Below, piece by piece: positions 1 through 7,667 of a stretch of DNA of 34,234 bases. How positions within the stretch are numbered: position 1 is the first letter of the stretch; each line of letters opens with the position of its first letter. Position numbers and translations under genes: made by a program. The stretch is from positions 1-34,234 of the forward strand of contig QFOL01000012.1 of the NCBI GenBank assembly GCA_003241215.1, in the 5' to 3' direction. The notes under the pieces are model-generated. The model did no database searches. It was not told where the DNA came from and worked only from the letters and a program-made list of their open reading frames with translations. The stretch comes from Agrobacterium fabrum. GTDB taxonomy: Bacteria > Pseudomonadota > Alphaproteobacteria > Rhizobiales > Rhizobiaceae.

Positions 1-2776
1 CCAGAGCCCCCCCGGCGGCGGAAAGCTTCCGCCAGGCATTGAACCGATTTCCATCATGGAGGAAATGCAGCGGTCGTATCTCGATTACGCCATGAGCGTC
101 ATCGTGTCCCGCGCGCTTCCCGATGTGCGAGACGGCCTGAAGCCGGTTCATCGCCGTATTCTCTACGGCATGTCCGAACTCGGCATCGACTGGAACAAGA
201 AATACGTCAAATGCGCCCGCGTTACCGGGGACGTGATGGGTAAATTCCATCCGCACGGCAATGCGGCGATCTATGCCGCCTTGGCGCGTATGGCGCAGGA
301 CTGGTCGCTCCGTCTGCCGCTGATCGACGGGCAGGGCAATTTCGGCTCCATCGACGGCGATCCGCCGGCGGCCGAACGTTACACCGAATGCCGTCTGGAA
401 AAGGCCGCGCATTCGCTGCTCGACGATCTCGACAAGGAAACGGTCGATTTCCGCGACAACTATGACGGCACCCTGCAGGAGCCGGTCGTCATTCCGGCCA
501 AGTTCCCGAACCTTCTGGTGAACGGGGCAGGCGGCATCGCCGTCGGCATGGCCACCAATATTCCGCCGCACAATCTCGCCGAGGTCATCGACGGCTGTAT
601 CGCCATGATCGACAATCCGGCGATCGAGCTGCCGGAACTGATGCAGATCATTCCCGGTCCTGACTTCCCGACCGGCGCGCTGATCATGGGCCGTTCCGGC
701 ATCCGCTCGGCCTATGAGACGGGCCGCGGCTCGGTCATCATGCGCGGCCGCGCGACCATCGAGCCGATGCGCGGCGACCGCGAACAGATCATCATCACCG
801 AGGTTCCCTATCAGGTGAACAAGTCGTCGATGATCGAGAAGATGGCCGAGCTGGTCAAGGAAAAGCGCATCGAGGGTATTTCCGACCTGCGCGACGAATC
901 CGACCGTCAGGGCTATCGCGTCGTCATCGAACTGAAGCGCGACGCCAATGCCGAAGTCATCCTGAACCAGCTTTACCGCTACACGCCGCTGCAGACTTCC
1001 TTCGGCTGCAACATGGTGGCGCTGAACGGCGGCAAGCCGGAGCAGATGACGCTCATCGACATGTTGCGCGCTTTCGTAGCGTTCCGAGAGGATGTCGTCA
1101 GCCGGCGCACCAAATATCTGCTGCGCAAGGCGCGCGAGCGCGCGCATGTGTTGGTTGGTCTGGCGATTGCGGTTGCCAATATCGACGAGGTCATCCGTGT
1201 CATCCGTCATGCGCCCGATCCGGCTTCGGCGCGTGAAGAGCTGATGACGCGGCGCTGGCCGGCGCAGGATGTGGAAAGCCTGATCCGTCTGATCGACGAT
1301 CCGCGTCACCGCATCAATGAAGATGGCACCTATAACCTCTCCGAAGAGCAGGCGCGCGCCATTCTCGAACTGCGCCTTGCCCGCCTCACCGCGCTCGGTC
1401 GCGATGAAATCGGCGACGAACTGAACAAGATCGGCGCGGAAATTTCCGAATATCTGGAAATCCTGTCGTCGCGCCTGCGCATCCAGCAGATCGTCAAGGA
1501 CGAGCTTGGCGCCATCCGCGATGAATTCGGCACGCCGCGCCGCTCGGAGATCGTCGAGGGCGGTCCTGACATGGACGATGAAGACCTCATCGCCCGCGAG
1601 GACATGGTCGTCACCGTTTCGCATCTCGGCTATATCAAGCGCGTGCCGCTGACCACCTACCGGGCGCAGCGTCGCGGCGGCAAGGGCCGTTCGGGCATGG
1701 CGACGCGCGACGAGGATTTCGTCAACCGTCTCTTCGTTGCCAATACCCATACGCCGGTGCTGTTCTTCTCCTCGCGTGGCATCGTCTACAAGGAAAAGGT
1801 CTGGCGTCTGCCGATCGGCACGCCGCAGTCCAAGGGCAAGGCGCTGATCAACATGCTGCCGCTGGAGCCTGGTGAGCGCATCACCACCATCATGCCGTTG
1901 CCCGAGGACGAAACGACCTGGGAAACGCTGGATGTGATGTTCTCGACGACACGCGGCACGGTTCGCCGCAACAAGCTCGGCGATTTCGTGCAGGTGAACC
2001 GCAATGGCAAGATCGCCATGAAGCTGGACGAGGAGGGCGATGAAATCCTCTCCGTCGAAACCTGCACGGACCGCGACGACGTGCTGCTGACGACCGCGCT
2101 CGGCCAGTGCATCCGCTTCCCCGTGGATGATGTGCGCGTCTTTGCCGGCCGCAACTCCGTCGGTGTGCGCGGCATCAACATGGCGGAAGGCGACCGCATC
2201 ATCTCCATGACCATTGTCGGCCATGTGGATGCGGAGCCGTGGGAGCGTGCAGCCTATCTGAAGCGTTCGGCCACGGAGCGGCGCGCTGCAGGTGTCGATG
2301 AAGATGATATCGCGCTTGTCGGCGAGGAAGTGACGGAAGAGGGCGAACTCAATGAAGAGCGCTATCAGGAACTGAAGGCACGGGAAGAATTCGTGCTGAC
2401 GGTTTCCGTGAAGGGCTTCGGCAAGCGTTCCTCGTCTTACGATTTCCGCACCTCGGGTCGCGGCGGCAAGGGCATCCGCGCCACCGATGCCTCCAAGACC
2501 AACGAGATCGGCGAACTCGTCGCGGCATTCCCCGTGGACGAAGGCGACCAGATCATGCTGGTTTCCGATGGCGGCCAGCTCATCCGCGTGCCGATCAACG
2601 GCATCCGCATCGCCAGCCGCGCCACCAAGGGTGTGACGATCTTCTCCACCGCCAAGGACGAGAAGGTGGTTTCGGTGGAGCGCATCAACGAGCCGGAAGG
2701 CGACGACGAAGCGGAGAACGGCAACGGTGAAGATGCTGCCGACGATCTGCCGGATGCACCGGAAAACGAGGCGTAA
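1..2776 (+). CDS. gyrA: DNA gyrase subunit A (5' end outside the window)
   Basis: Breakage-reunion subunit of DNA gyrase, which with GyrB introduces negative supercoils using ATP. The frame is open to the left edge and reads [12 protein letters not shown] into the classic GyrA start region, so the true start lies just outside and the ATG at 56 is internal. Visible features are [20 protein letters not shown], the winged-helix HPHG segment, the active-site tyrosine in AERYTE (codon 380-382), and the GyrA box QRRGGKG that starts the DNA-wrapping C-terminal domain. The tail is acidic (many D and E residues). About 925 residues are present, slightly longer than E. coli GyrA. At the positions matching E. 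coli Ser83 and Asp87 this protein has alanines (codons 263-265 and 275-277). It is followed by a strong intrinsic terminator. Identity is certain; only the start is missing. Confidence 0.98.
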   Translation, partial: QSPPGGGKLPPGIEPISIMEEMQRSYLDYAMSVIVSRALPDVRDGLKPVHRRILYGMSELGIDWNKKYVKCARVTGDVMGKFHPHGNAAIYAALARMAQDWSLRLPLIDGQGNFGSIDGDPPAAERYTECRLEKAAHSLLDDLDKETVDFRDNYDGTLQEPVVIPAKFPNLLVNGAGGIAVGMATNIPPHNLAEVIDGCIAMIDNPAIELPELMQIIPGPDFPTGALIMGRSGIRSAYETGRGSVIMRGRATIEPMRGDREQIIITEVPYQVNKSSMIEKMAELVKEKRIEGISDLRDESDRQGYRVVIELKRDANAEVILNQLYRYTPLQTSFGCNMVALNGGKPEQMTLIDMLRAFVAFREDVVSRRTKYLLRKARERAHVLVGLAIAVANIDEVIRVIRHAPDPASAREELMTRRWPAQDVESLIRLIDDPRHRINEDGTYNLSEEQARAILELRLARLTALGRDEIGDELNKIGAEISEYLEILSSRLRIQQIVKDELGAIRDEFGTPRRSEIVEGGPDMDDEDLIAREDMVVTVSHLGYIKRVPLTTYRAQRRGGKGRSGMATRDEDFVNRLFVANTHTPVLFFSSRGIVYKEKVWRLPIGTPQSKGKALINMLPLEPGERITTIMPLPEDETTWETLDVMFSTTRGTVRRNKLGDFVQVNRNGKIAMKLDEEGDEILSVETCTDRDDVLLTTALGQCIRFPVDDVRVFAGRNSVGVRGINMAEGDRIISMTIVGHVDAEPWERAAYLKRSATERRAAGVDEDDIALVGEEVTEEGELNEERYQELKAREEFVLTVSVKGFGKRSSSYDFRTSGRGGKGIRATDASKTNEIGELVAAFPVDEGDQIMLVSDGGQLIRVPINGIRIASRATKGVTIFSTAKDEKVVSVERINEPEGDDEAENGNGEDAADDLPDAPENEA

Positions 2777-2805
2777 GCCGCCTCGTTATCTTCGGTCACC
2801 AATCA

Positions 2806-2843
2806 AGAAAAACCCCGCGGTGCTCAAGCTCCGCGGGGTTTTT
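2806..2843. terminator. Bidirectional rho-independent terminator after gyrA
   Basis: A perfect 8-bp stem (CCCCGCGG, 10-nt loop, CCGCGGGG) is flanked by an A-run on the left and TTTTT on the right. It can therefore end gyrA going right and the small gene at 2873-3133 going left. The two genes are convergent, which fits this double use. Confidence 0.9.
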
Positions 2844-2872
2844 CTTTGTGTCGTATCAGCTGCGTTTGATTT

Positions 2873-3133
2873 TTAGCGAATCCGAATATGGACCGGAGCG
2901 CGACCCGAACGGCTCGCGACATGGAGGTGGATGTTCGCTTCCGGCTGATTGGAGCGCCAGGCACGGGCGCCGTGTGACAGAAGCAGCGCCACGAGATCGC
3001 GCGTCTTTGCCTTGGAACGATTAAGGCCGAGATCGGCGATTCGCATCGCCGCTTCGTGAATGGGGTGCAGAACCGAAAGGCTGCCGTGCCCGTTGCCAGA
3101 CGCAATGTCCGAATAATTCTCGTTGACTGCCAT
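2873..3133 (-). CDS. Small conserved hypothetical protein, 86 aa
   Basis: I do not recognise a named family. The protein is soluble and basic, with no signal peptide or membrane segment. It contains a middle stretch (about residues 25-60) with LHPIHEAAMRIADLGLNRSK followed by a helical segment ending LLLSHGARAWR, and a basic C-terminus ending HIRIR. The ATG at 3133 has GAGG about 9 nt upstream. It is convergent with gyrA and shares the bidirectional terminator, which supports it being a real transcription unit. The gene to its right on the same strand is a D,D-carboxypeptidase about 80 nt away, so cotranscription with that gene is possible. Confidence 0.6.
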   Translation of the reverse strand: MAVNENYSDIASGNGHGSLSVLHPIHEAAMRIADLGLNRSKAKTRDLVALLLSHGARAWRSNQPEANIHLHVASRSGRAPVHIRIR

Positions 3134-3216
3134 CTTGGAAAGCCTCGCTACTCATTACACAATTCGAGGAGACAGGCGATGTTTCGACAATGAAGCACCG
3201 CCTGCGGAAACACCAG

Positions 3217-4710
3217 TTACTGGAGTGACGCCCAGCAGCTGACGCCTTTCTTTTTCAATGCATTACATGCATTCACCGCAGCGTTCTGGCCATCGAAGCC
3301 GCCGAAACGGGCGCGGTAGATCTGGGAGCCGTCCTTGCTGAAGGCGACCGTGAAGGGCTTTGCGGAGCGCAGTGCCGCGCCGCCTTTTTCCTGTGCGTTC
3401 TGCAACAGGCCGCGGGCGGAGTTTTCGTCCGGCGATGCGCCGATCTGGATCACCCAGCCACCCTGCGGCGCCTCGGCCTTGGGGGAGACGGAAGGGGCGG
3501 CGGATGCAGATCCTGCCGTCGACGCGGTGACGATATTGTCCACCTTGGTCGAATTGGTGATCAGGTTGCGATCGGGAGCGACCGGTGCGCGAACAATCGG
3601 ATCCTTGCCCTTCTGCCAGGTCGCGGCTTCCATGGCCTTGACGGCGGCATTGGAAGAGGAACCTGCAAAGGCGCTGACCGGCGCTTCTTCATACCGGGTC
3701 TGCGGCACCGGACCGGAATTGGGCAGGCCGGCTGCGGTTGCTGCAACTGCCACGGAAGGCACGGCTGCAGCCACGGCGACGGGCTCTTCGACCGGCGCGG
3801 AGCGTGTCTGTGCGATCAGGTTGCTGTTGCCGCCGCGCGATGCCTGCGGCAGGTAGGTTGCGACGAGCTTGCGCATGGTGGCGTCTCGGGCGGCGCTGGA
3901 GCGTCCGCCGAGAACGACGGCAACGATGGAGCGGCCGTCGAGCTGCGCCGAGGTCGCGAGATTGCTGCCGGCTGCGCGGGTGTAACCCGTCTTGATGCCG
4001 TCCACACCCTTCACGGTGCCCACGAGGCGATTGTGATTACCGATGACCTGCTTGCCGAAATTGAAGGTACGGGTATTGAAATAGCCGTAATATTGCGGGA
4101 AATGCTGGCGAAGTGCGACGCCGAGGCGGGCCTGGTCGCGGGCCGTCGTCATCTGCGCCGTGTTGGGCAGGCCGTTGGCATTGCGATAGGTCGTGCGGGT
4201 CATGCCAAGTGCACGGGCCTTGGCGGTCATCATCCGGGCAAAACGGTCTTCTGAACCGCCGAGATATTCGCCAAGTGCAGTCGCCATGTCGTTGGCCGAC
4301 CGGGTGACGAGAGCAAGTATGGCCTGCTCGACCGTGATGCTGCCGCCGGCGCGAACGCCGAGCTTGGAAGGCGGCTCCTTGGCGGCATTTGCCGAGACCG
4401 GCACCTTGGAATCGAGCGAGATGCGCCCGGTATTGAGCGCCTCGAAAGTGAGGTAAAGCGTCATCATCTTCGTAAGCGAAGCCGGATAACGCAGCCCGTC
4501 CGGGTCCTCACCGTAGAGGACCTTACCGGTCTTTGCGTCGATGACGATGCCTGCATATTTCGGTTCGGCCTGCGCGGTCTGAACGGATGTTGCGGTTATG
4601 AACGCCGCAGCAAGGGTCAACGCAACAAACCTTACAAAAGACGTCGCACCCGCCTTGCGCGAAAGTGCCCCAGATAGACTTTTCAACACTGCTGAACTCT
4701 TCAATCGCAT
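3217..4710 (-). CDS. D-alanyl-D-alanine carboxypeptidase with C-terminal SPOR domain
   Basis: Penicillin-binding peptidase of the S11 (PBP5/DacA) family, which removes the terminal D-alanine from peptidoglycan stem peptides in the periplasm. It has a signal peptide ending near VQTAQA, then the full catalytic set: SLTK (nucleophile Ser and Lys), SAN, and KTG inside DGIKTGYTRAAG. A Ala/Pro-rich linker follows, then an SPOR domain of about 80 residues starting near GGWVIQIGAS, which typically binds glycan stripped of stem peptides at the division septum. I chose the ATG at 4710 (497 aa). An in-frame GTG at 4731 adds seven residues, and neither start has a strong ribosome site. The gene is followed by the 86-aa gene on the same strand. 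Compare the PBP5-like protein at 8829, which lacks two of these three motifs. Confidence 0.93.
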   Translation of the reverse strand: MRLKSSAVLKSLSGALSRKAGATSFVRFVALTLAAAFITATSVQTAQAEPKYAGIVIDAKTGKVLYGEDPDGLRYPASLTKMMTLYLTFEALNTGRISLDSKVPVSANAAKEPPSKLGVRAGGSITVEQAILALVTRSANDMATALGEYLGGSEDRFARMMTAKARALGMTRTTYRNANGLPNTAQMTTARDQARLGVALRQHFPQYYGYFNTRTFNFGKQVIGNHNRLVGTVKGVDGIKTGYTRAAGSNLATSAQLDGRSIVAVVLGGRSSAARDATMRKLVATYLPQASRGGNSNLIAQTRSAPVEEPVAVAAAVPSVAVAATAAGLPNSGPVPQTRYEEAPVSAFAGSSSNAAVKAMEAATWQKGKDPIVRAPVAPDRNLITNSTKVDNIVTASTAGSASAAPSVSPKAEAPQGGWVIQIGASPDENSARGLLQNAQEKGGAALRSAKPFTVAFSKDGSQIYRARFGGFDGQNAAVNACNALKKKGVSCWASLQ

Positions 4711-4848
4711 ATTTCTATTCCGCTCGGGCACGCCCCGCCCGATGCTCCGGGTAGAAACTTTATCGGGATGGCGTTACCAAGTGGTTTATGAAAGGTATCC
4801 GCCTTCCATAAAATGCGACTTTTCGCACGCAATCTGTGCCGTGACGTT

Positions 4849-5568
4849 TCACGGATTTCCGTCTTTTACGAGGCGTTGCTCGATATAGGTTTTCACATCT
4901 GCGTCCAGTTTTTGCCATTGCGGCAGCAGGGCGGAGGAAAAACGGTAGAACAGGCTGAGGTCCTGGCCGGCGTGGATATCCCTCTGGCAATCGCTGCCCG
5001 CTGCCCCCTGCGGCGTTTGCGGCAGCAGGCAACGCACCACATAGGCATTTTCGCCCGGGCGGTTGCCGGTCAATATGACCTCCCTGCCGTAGCCGGAATC
5101 GGCGCGCAGGCGGTGCAGCACAAGGCCATGTTTCAGCGGCACCGGTTCTCCTTCGGTCAGTCGCGAATAGATCGGCCCGAAACGGCCGGACATATCTTCC
5201 GACATGGTGCTTTGCGAAAGCTGGATGAAAATCAGCCCTGCCGCCTGCGAGGGATCGTCGAAGATGACCCGATTCGCGTCCTCGTAACCTCTGAGGTCCG
5301 GCCAGGTGAGATAAAGGTCTACCCGTTCGCGTTCGCCGCCCTGTCGTTCAGCGGGCGCCCGCAGCGTGTTTTTGACGAGCTTCAGCCGGTCGTTGCCGAT
5401 GGCGATCTCCACTTCCCCGGTATCGGTCGTATGGCCGGCCTGAAGAATTCGCTCGCCATACCATTTGATGCCGACATTGAGGACGCCGAGAAAAATGAGG
5501 AGGGTTCCGGCGATGAGGACGGCCCGGAGCACGAGGGACGAGGACAGGAGGGGTTTCTGATCGTGCAT
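4849..5568 (-). CDS. Membrane-anchored hypothetical protein, 239 aa
   Basis: The family is unknown to me. The start at 5568 (MHDQKPLL) is preceded by GGAAG 4 nt away; an open frame continues upstream to 5694 but lacks support. One membrane segment lies at about residues 12-32 (LVLRAVLIAGTLLIFLGVLN), followed by a soluble domain of about 200 residues predicted to be outside the cytoplasm. That domain has charged stretches such as GEVEIAIGNDRLKL, VDLYLTWPDLRGYED, and a Cys pair (VVRCLLPQ and GSDCQRD) that could form a disulfide in the periplasm. The phrase ILTGNRPGENAYVVRCL suggests a compact beta-rich fold. It is divergent from the zinc-ribbon gene at 5705, with a shared 136-nt promoter region. 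Confidence 0.75.
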   Translation of the reverse strand: MHDQKPLLSSSLVLRAVLIAGTLLIFLGVLNVGIKWYGERILQAGHTTDTGEVEIAIGNDRLKLVKNTLRAPAERQGGERERVDLYLTWPDLRGYEDANRVIFDDPSQAAGLIFIQLSQSTMSEDMSGRFGPIYSRLTEGEPVPLKHGLVLHRLRADSGYGREVILTGNRPGENAYVVRCLLPQTPQGAAGSDCQRDIHAGQDLSLFYRFSSALLPQWQKLDADVKTYIEQRLVKDGNP

Positions 5569-5704
5569 GGGCTTCCATTGTCGTTCCGGCCGCCGGGAAA
5601 TTCCCGGACGGAAAATAGCCGTGCAAAGCTTTAACCCGGGGCGACCGGCATTGAAATGACGTTTTGCCGCTGCTACCTGATAAGCACCAAGCAAAGGACG
5701 GCAT

Positions 5705-5968
5705 ATGGCAGCGCGCGACAGATATTCCCGGAAGCTCGAATGTTCCAGATGTGGCCATCAGGGTTTTGCCGAGGCGTCGGAATCGGACGACAAGAGCCGC
5801 CGGGACGTCGATTTTCGCATCGATGAAATGCCTCGCGGATTTCGCGCGGAGCGCGTCTCGGGCGATCCGACTGATTTCATGATCCGCTGCGCCCAATGCG
5901 GCAATATATTCCGTTTCCTGCAGAAAACCGCCTATGCGCCCGGAGGCGAACCGCGCGTGAAGGCCTGA
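5705..5968 (+). CDS. Small zinc-ribbon-like protein, 87 aa
   Basis: No named family recognised. Two cysteine pairs, CSRCGH near residue 13 and CAQCGN near residue 64, sit about 50 residues apart with a charged segment between them. This is the layout of a zinc ribbon and suggests a nucleic-acid- or protein-binding adaptor. The ATG is preceded by AAAGGA at 6 nt. The next gene, a small membrane protein, starts 17 nt after its stop, so the two probably form one transcript. Zinc binding is inferred from the cysteine spacing only. Confidence 0.75.
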   Translation: MAARDRYSRKLECSRCGHQGFAEASESDDKSRRDVDFRIDEMPRGFRAERVSGDPTDFMIRCAQCGNIFRFLQKTAYAPGGEPRVKA

Positions 5969-5984
5969 ACGGGAAGGTACGGGT

Positions 5985-6212
5985 ATGAGTTTACCGCAAC
6001 AACCGAACGGGGCGCCGCAGAGGCGTAAACCGATCTGGCCCTGGATCGTGCTTCTGGTGCTGACCCTCTCAGCCATCTATTCCTATAATCGCGCCAGCGA
6101 AATCCTTGCCGAATTGTCCGACACCTTGCCGCCGGCTCTGCTGAACCTGTTCGAGGACATTCTCCGGGGCGACGGCCGGCGCGGCGATGGCGGGCCGAGC
6201 ATCGGCGTCTGA
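5985..6212 (+). CDS. Small single-pass membrane protein, 75 aa
   Basis: Unrecognised. A proline- and arginine-rich N-terminus (PQQPNGAPQRRKP) is followed by one membrane helix, roughly residues 18-34 (WPWIVLLVLTLSAIYSY), and a short tail with an acidic helix (LLNLFEDIL) and a Gly/Arg/Asp-rich end. Positive charges before the helix predict the N-terminus in the cytoplasm. GGAAGG lies about 8 nt upstream of the ATG. It follows the zinc-ribbon gene by 17 nt. The partner and function are unknown. Confidence 0.6.
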   Translation: MSLPQQPNGAPQRRKPIWPWIVLLVLTLSAIYSYNRASEILAELSDTLPPALLNLFEDILRGDGRRGDGGPSIGV

Positions 6213-6276
6213 GGCGGGAACGTTGCGGCGTGCTGCCGGCCTGTTGGCGGCGCTTCGTCTTGCGTGACGATAAAAG

Positions 6277-6302
6277 AAAAAAGCCCCGCAAACAGGCGGG
6301 GC
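6277..6302 (-). terminator. Rho-independent terminator, leftward
   Basis: The stem GCCCCGC/GCGGGGC (6283-6289 and 6296-6302, loop AAACAG on the plus strand) is followed on the minus strand by TTTTTTCTTTT. The right-hand side has no T-run on the plus strand, so it should act leftward only. It probably ends the candidate small RNA described here. Confidence 0.75.
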
Positions 6303-6346
6303 AGGTTGATCGCTCGGGGAAAGTTGGGCAATGCCCGGGAGCGATG
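6277..6346 (-). ncRNA. Candidate leftward small RNA with intrinsic terminator
   Basis: Read on the minus strand, a 7-bp outer stem (ATCGCTC at 6345-6339 with GAGCGAT at 6315-6309) encloses an inner GGGC-ATT-GCCC hairpin. A short linker follows, and then a GCCCCGC/GCGGGGC hairpin with a T-run: a strong terminator that points left only. A TATATC box lies just upstream (6356-6351), but no clear -35 element is present. No leftward coding gene lies immediately upstream that would need this terminator. A transcript of about 70 nt is inferred, and its function is unknown. Confidence 0.4.
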
Positions 6347-6553
6347 GCTTGATATAAGTGACAATAGTGCTGACGTGATAGGCCACTTATGTCCCAAACA
6401 GTACGCTTATGCATAAATTTCGCTCAGTCCGCAGTTTTTTGAACGATGAGCTCGGTAAATCTGTAAGACAACTTGACAGACTTTCGCCTTATTCTTTGCA
6501 TTGCCTCGAATTGCACATATTCGCCTTTAACATAACGTGACATGAGCAGACGC

Positions 6554-6706
6554 ATGGATAAATCGGGAATCATTTTCGTGGCGCTTTTGCTGGTGCTTGT
6601 CGCAATCGTCTTAAGCCTGACGCTATTCGATACGGCCCAACAGGTCCCGTCGATTCCTTCGGGCGAAGGATCCCTGCTGCCGCCGGCAACCACCCCGGGG
6701 CAATGA
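6554..6706 (+). CDS. Small membrane protein, 50 aa
   Basis: A short open frame that reads MDKSGIIFVALLLVLVAIVL and then a polar, proline-rich tail ending in PPATTPGQ. The single strongly hydrophobic helix (about residues 5-25) followed by a low-complexity tail is typical of small inner-membrane proteins. An in-frame ATG at 6542 would add four residues. Neither start has a strong ribosome site; GAG lies 7 nt before 6554. A TTGACA element sits at 6473-6478, but no convincing -10 box follows at the right spacing. The codon choice is like that of the neighbours. It stands alone, between the candidate small RNA and tRNA-Ser. Confidence 0.5.
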   Translation: MDKSGIIFVALLLVLVAIVLSLTLFDTAQQVPSIPSGEGSLLPPATTPGQ

Positions 6707-6794
6707 TATGCCGGACCATAAGAGAAGGGCGATGCCGCTCGCCCGGGCGGGATTGACGGGCCTTTTCAAACCGCTATAAAGCCTCACCACCGAT

Positions 6795-6884
6795 GGATGG
6801 GTGTCCGAGTGGTTTAAGGAACCGGTCTTGAAAACCGGCGTGCGTGAGAGCGTACCGTGGGTTCGAATCCCACCCCATCTGCCA
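6795..6884 (+). tRNA. tRNA-Ser (anticodon TGA)
   Basis: A cloverleaf with a long variable arm, as in serine tRNAs. The acceptor GGATGGG pairs with CCCATCT (one G-T pair), the anticodon stem ACCGG/CCGGC encloses a loop with TGA, and the T-loop reads GGGTTCGAATCCC. The discriminator is G and CCA is encoded. It reads UCN serine codons, mainly UCA. Confidence 0.97.
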
Positions 6885-6975
6885 TTTTGCTGAAAACACG
6901 ATTTAGAAATCGCGCGAGGGGATATCCCGGTCGCGCTGCCTGCCGTTGCAACGGCGCAAATCGGTGCCAACGAGA

Positions 6976-6995
6976 AACCCGCCTTTCGGCGGGTT
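6976..6995. terminator. Hairpin between tRNA-Ser and the leftward gene at 7012
   Basis: A perfect 8-bp stem AACCCGCC-TTTC-GGCGGGTT. On the minus strand it is followed by TCTCG and on the plus strand by CCATG, so the T-tracts are short. It lies between two convergent units (tRNA-Ser and the 112-aa gene) and probably terminates one or both. Confidence 0.6.
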
Positions 6996-7011
6996 CCATG
7001 ATGCTTATTCA

Positions 7012-7350
7012 TCAGATTTCCGGACAACCCCGTTCATTGGCGAAGGTGATGCGGTCCGGCCCCCGGCGGGTGAAGCCCTCGACGACAACACGGCCGGGGG
7101 TGACGCGCACGACCTCGGGATCGCGCAGGCCTGCCTCACGCGCAGCGGCACGGGCTTCGCGTTCGCTGCAGCCGCGCATGCGCGGCGGGCCACGGCGGTC
7201 TACGTCCCGGTCACGATCGCGGATGACAGGGCGAACGCCATCGGGGCCGATTCTGAGTTCCATGTCCTGCGCACCCGCTTGGATCGGCGCGGCGAAGGAT
7301 ACCAGGGCGATGCCGATCGCCAGGCCTGTGGTCTTCATAAGCTTGATCAT
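7012..7350 (-). CDS. Secreted hypothetical protein, 112 aa
   Basis: No named family recognised. The start at 7350 has a perfect GGAGG 5 nt upstream. It yields a clean signal peptide (IKLMKTTGLAIGIALVSFAA, cleavage near QAGAQ); the open frame extends upstream to 7509 without support. The mature part of about 85 residues starts with MELRIGPDGVRP, has an Arg/Asp-rich stretch (RDRDRDVDRRG), and then a helix with two cysteines (RGCSEREA and ERGCPEI) that could bridge in the periplasm. VVEGFTRRGPDRITFANE near the end suggests a small beta-sheet. It is divergent from rlpA. Confidence 0.75.
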   Translation of the reverse strand: MIKLMKTTGLAIGIALVSFAAPIQAGAQDMELRIGPDGVRPVIRDRDRDVDRRGPPRMRGCSEREARAAAREAGLRDPEVVRVTPGRVVVEGFTRRGPDRITFANERGCPEI

Positions 7351-7667
7351 GTTTCCTCCCTCAGCCGAAACCGGCGGAAAGCTGGTTGTTTGCGGGGAGA
7401 GAACGCGGTCGCCTTCAGTTTGTTCCTTGCGGATGCGGTGGACCGGAGATGCTGAGGCGGCTAAACCTGGCCTGATCGGCAAGCTCAAAAGATAGAAATC
7501 ATTAACCACGTTCGTTACAATTTTATCGAATTTGCAGAACTCGTTCGCATTTTCGCCACGTTATGCACAAGATTAAGCGACTGTTAGGTGCTTCGATGGC
7601 AGGGGCAAATAATCGAGGCAAGTGAGGGTGCGGTTCTCCGAGCCAATAGCAGCGTGGGGCAGACGAT
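7351..7667. promoter_or_regulatory. Divergent intergenic region with a CtrA-like site
   Basis: About 317 nt without a convincing gene separate the secreted protein (leftward) from rlpA (rightward). TTAA at 7573-7576 and TTAG at 7584-7587 are spaced by 7 nt, one mismatch from the TTAA-N7-TTAA site of the alphaproteobacterial cell-cycle regulator CtrA. TTAACC also occurs at 7502-7507. A one-mismatch site of this kind can arise by chance. Confidence 0.25.
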
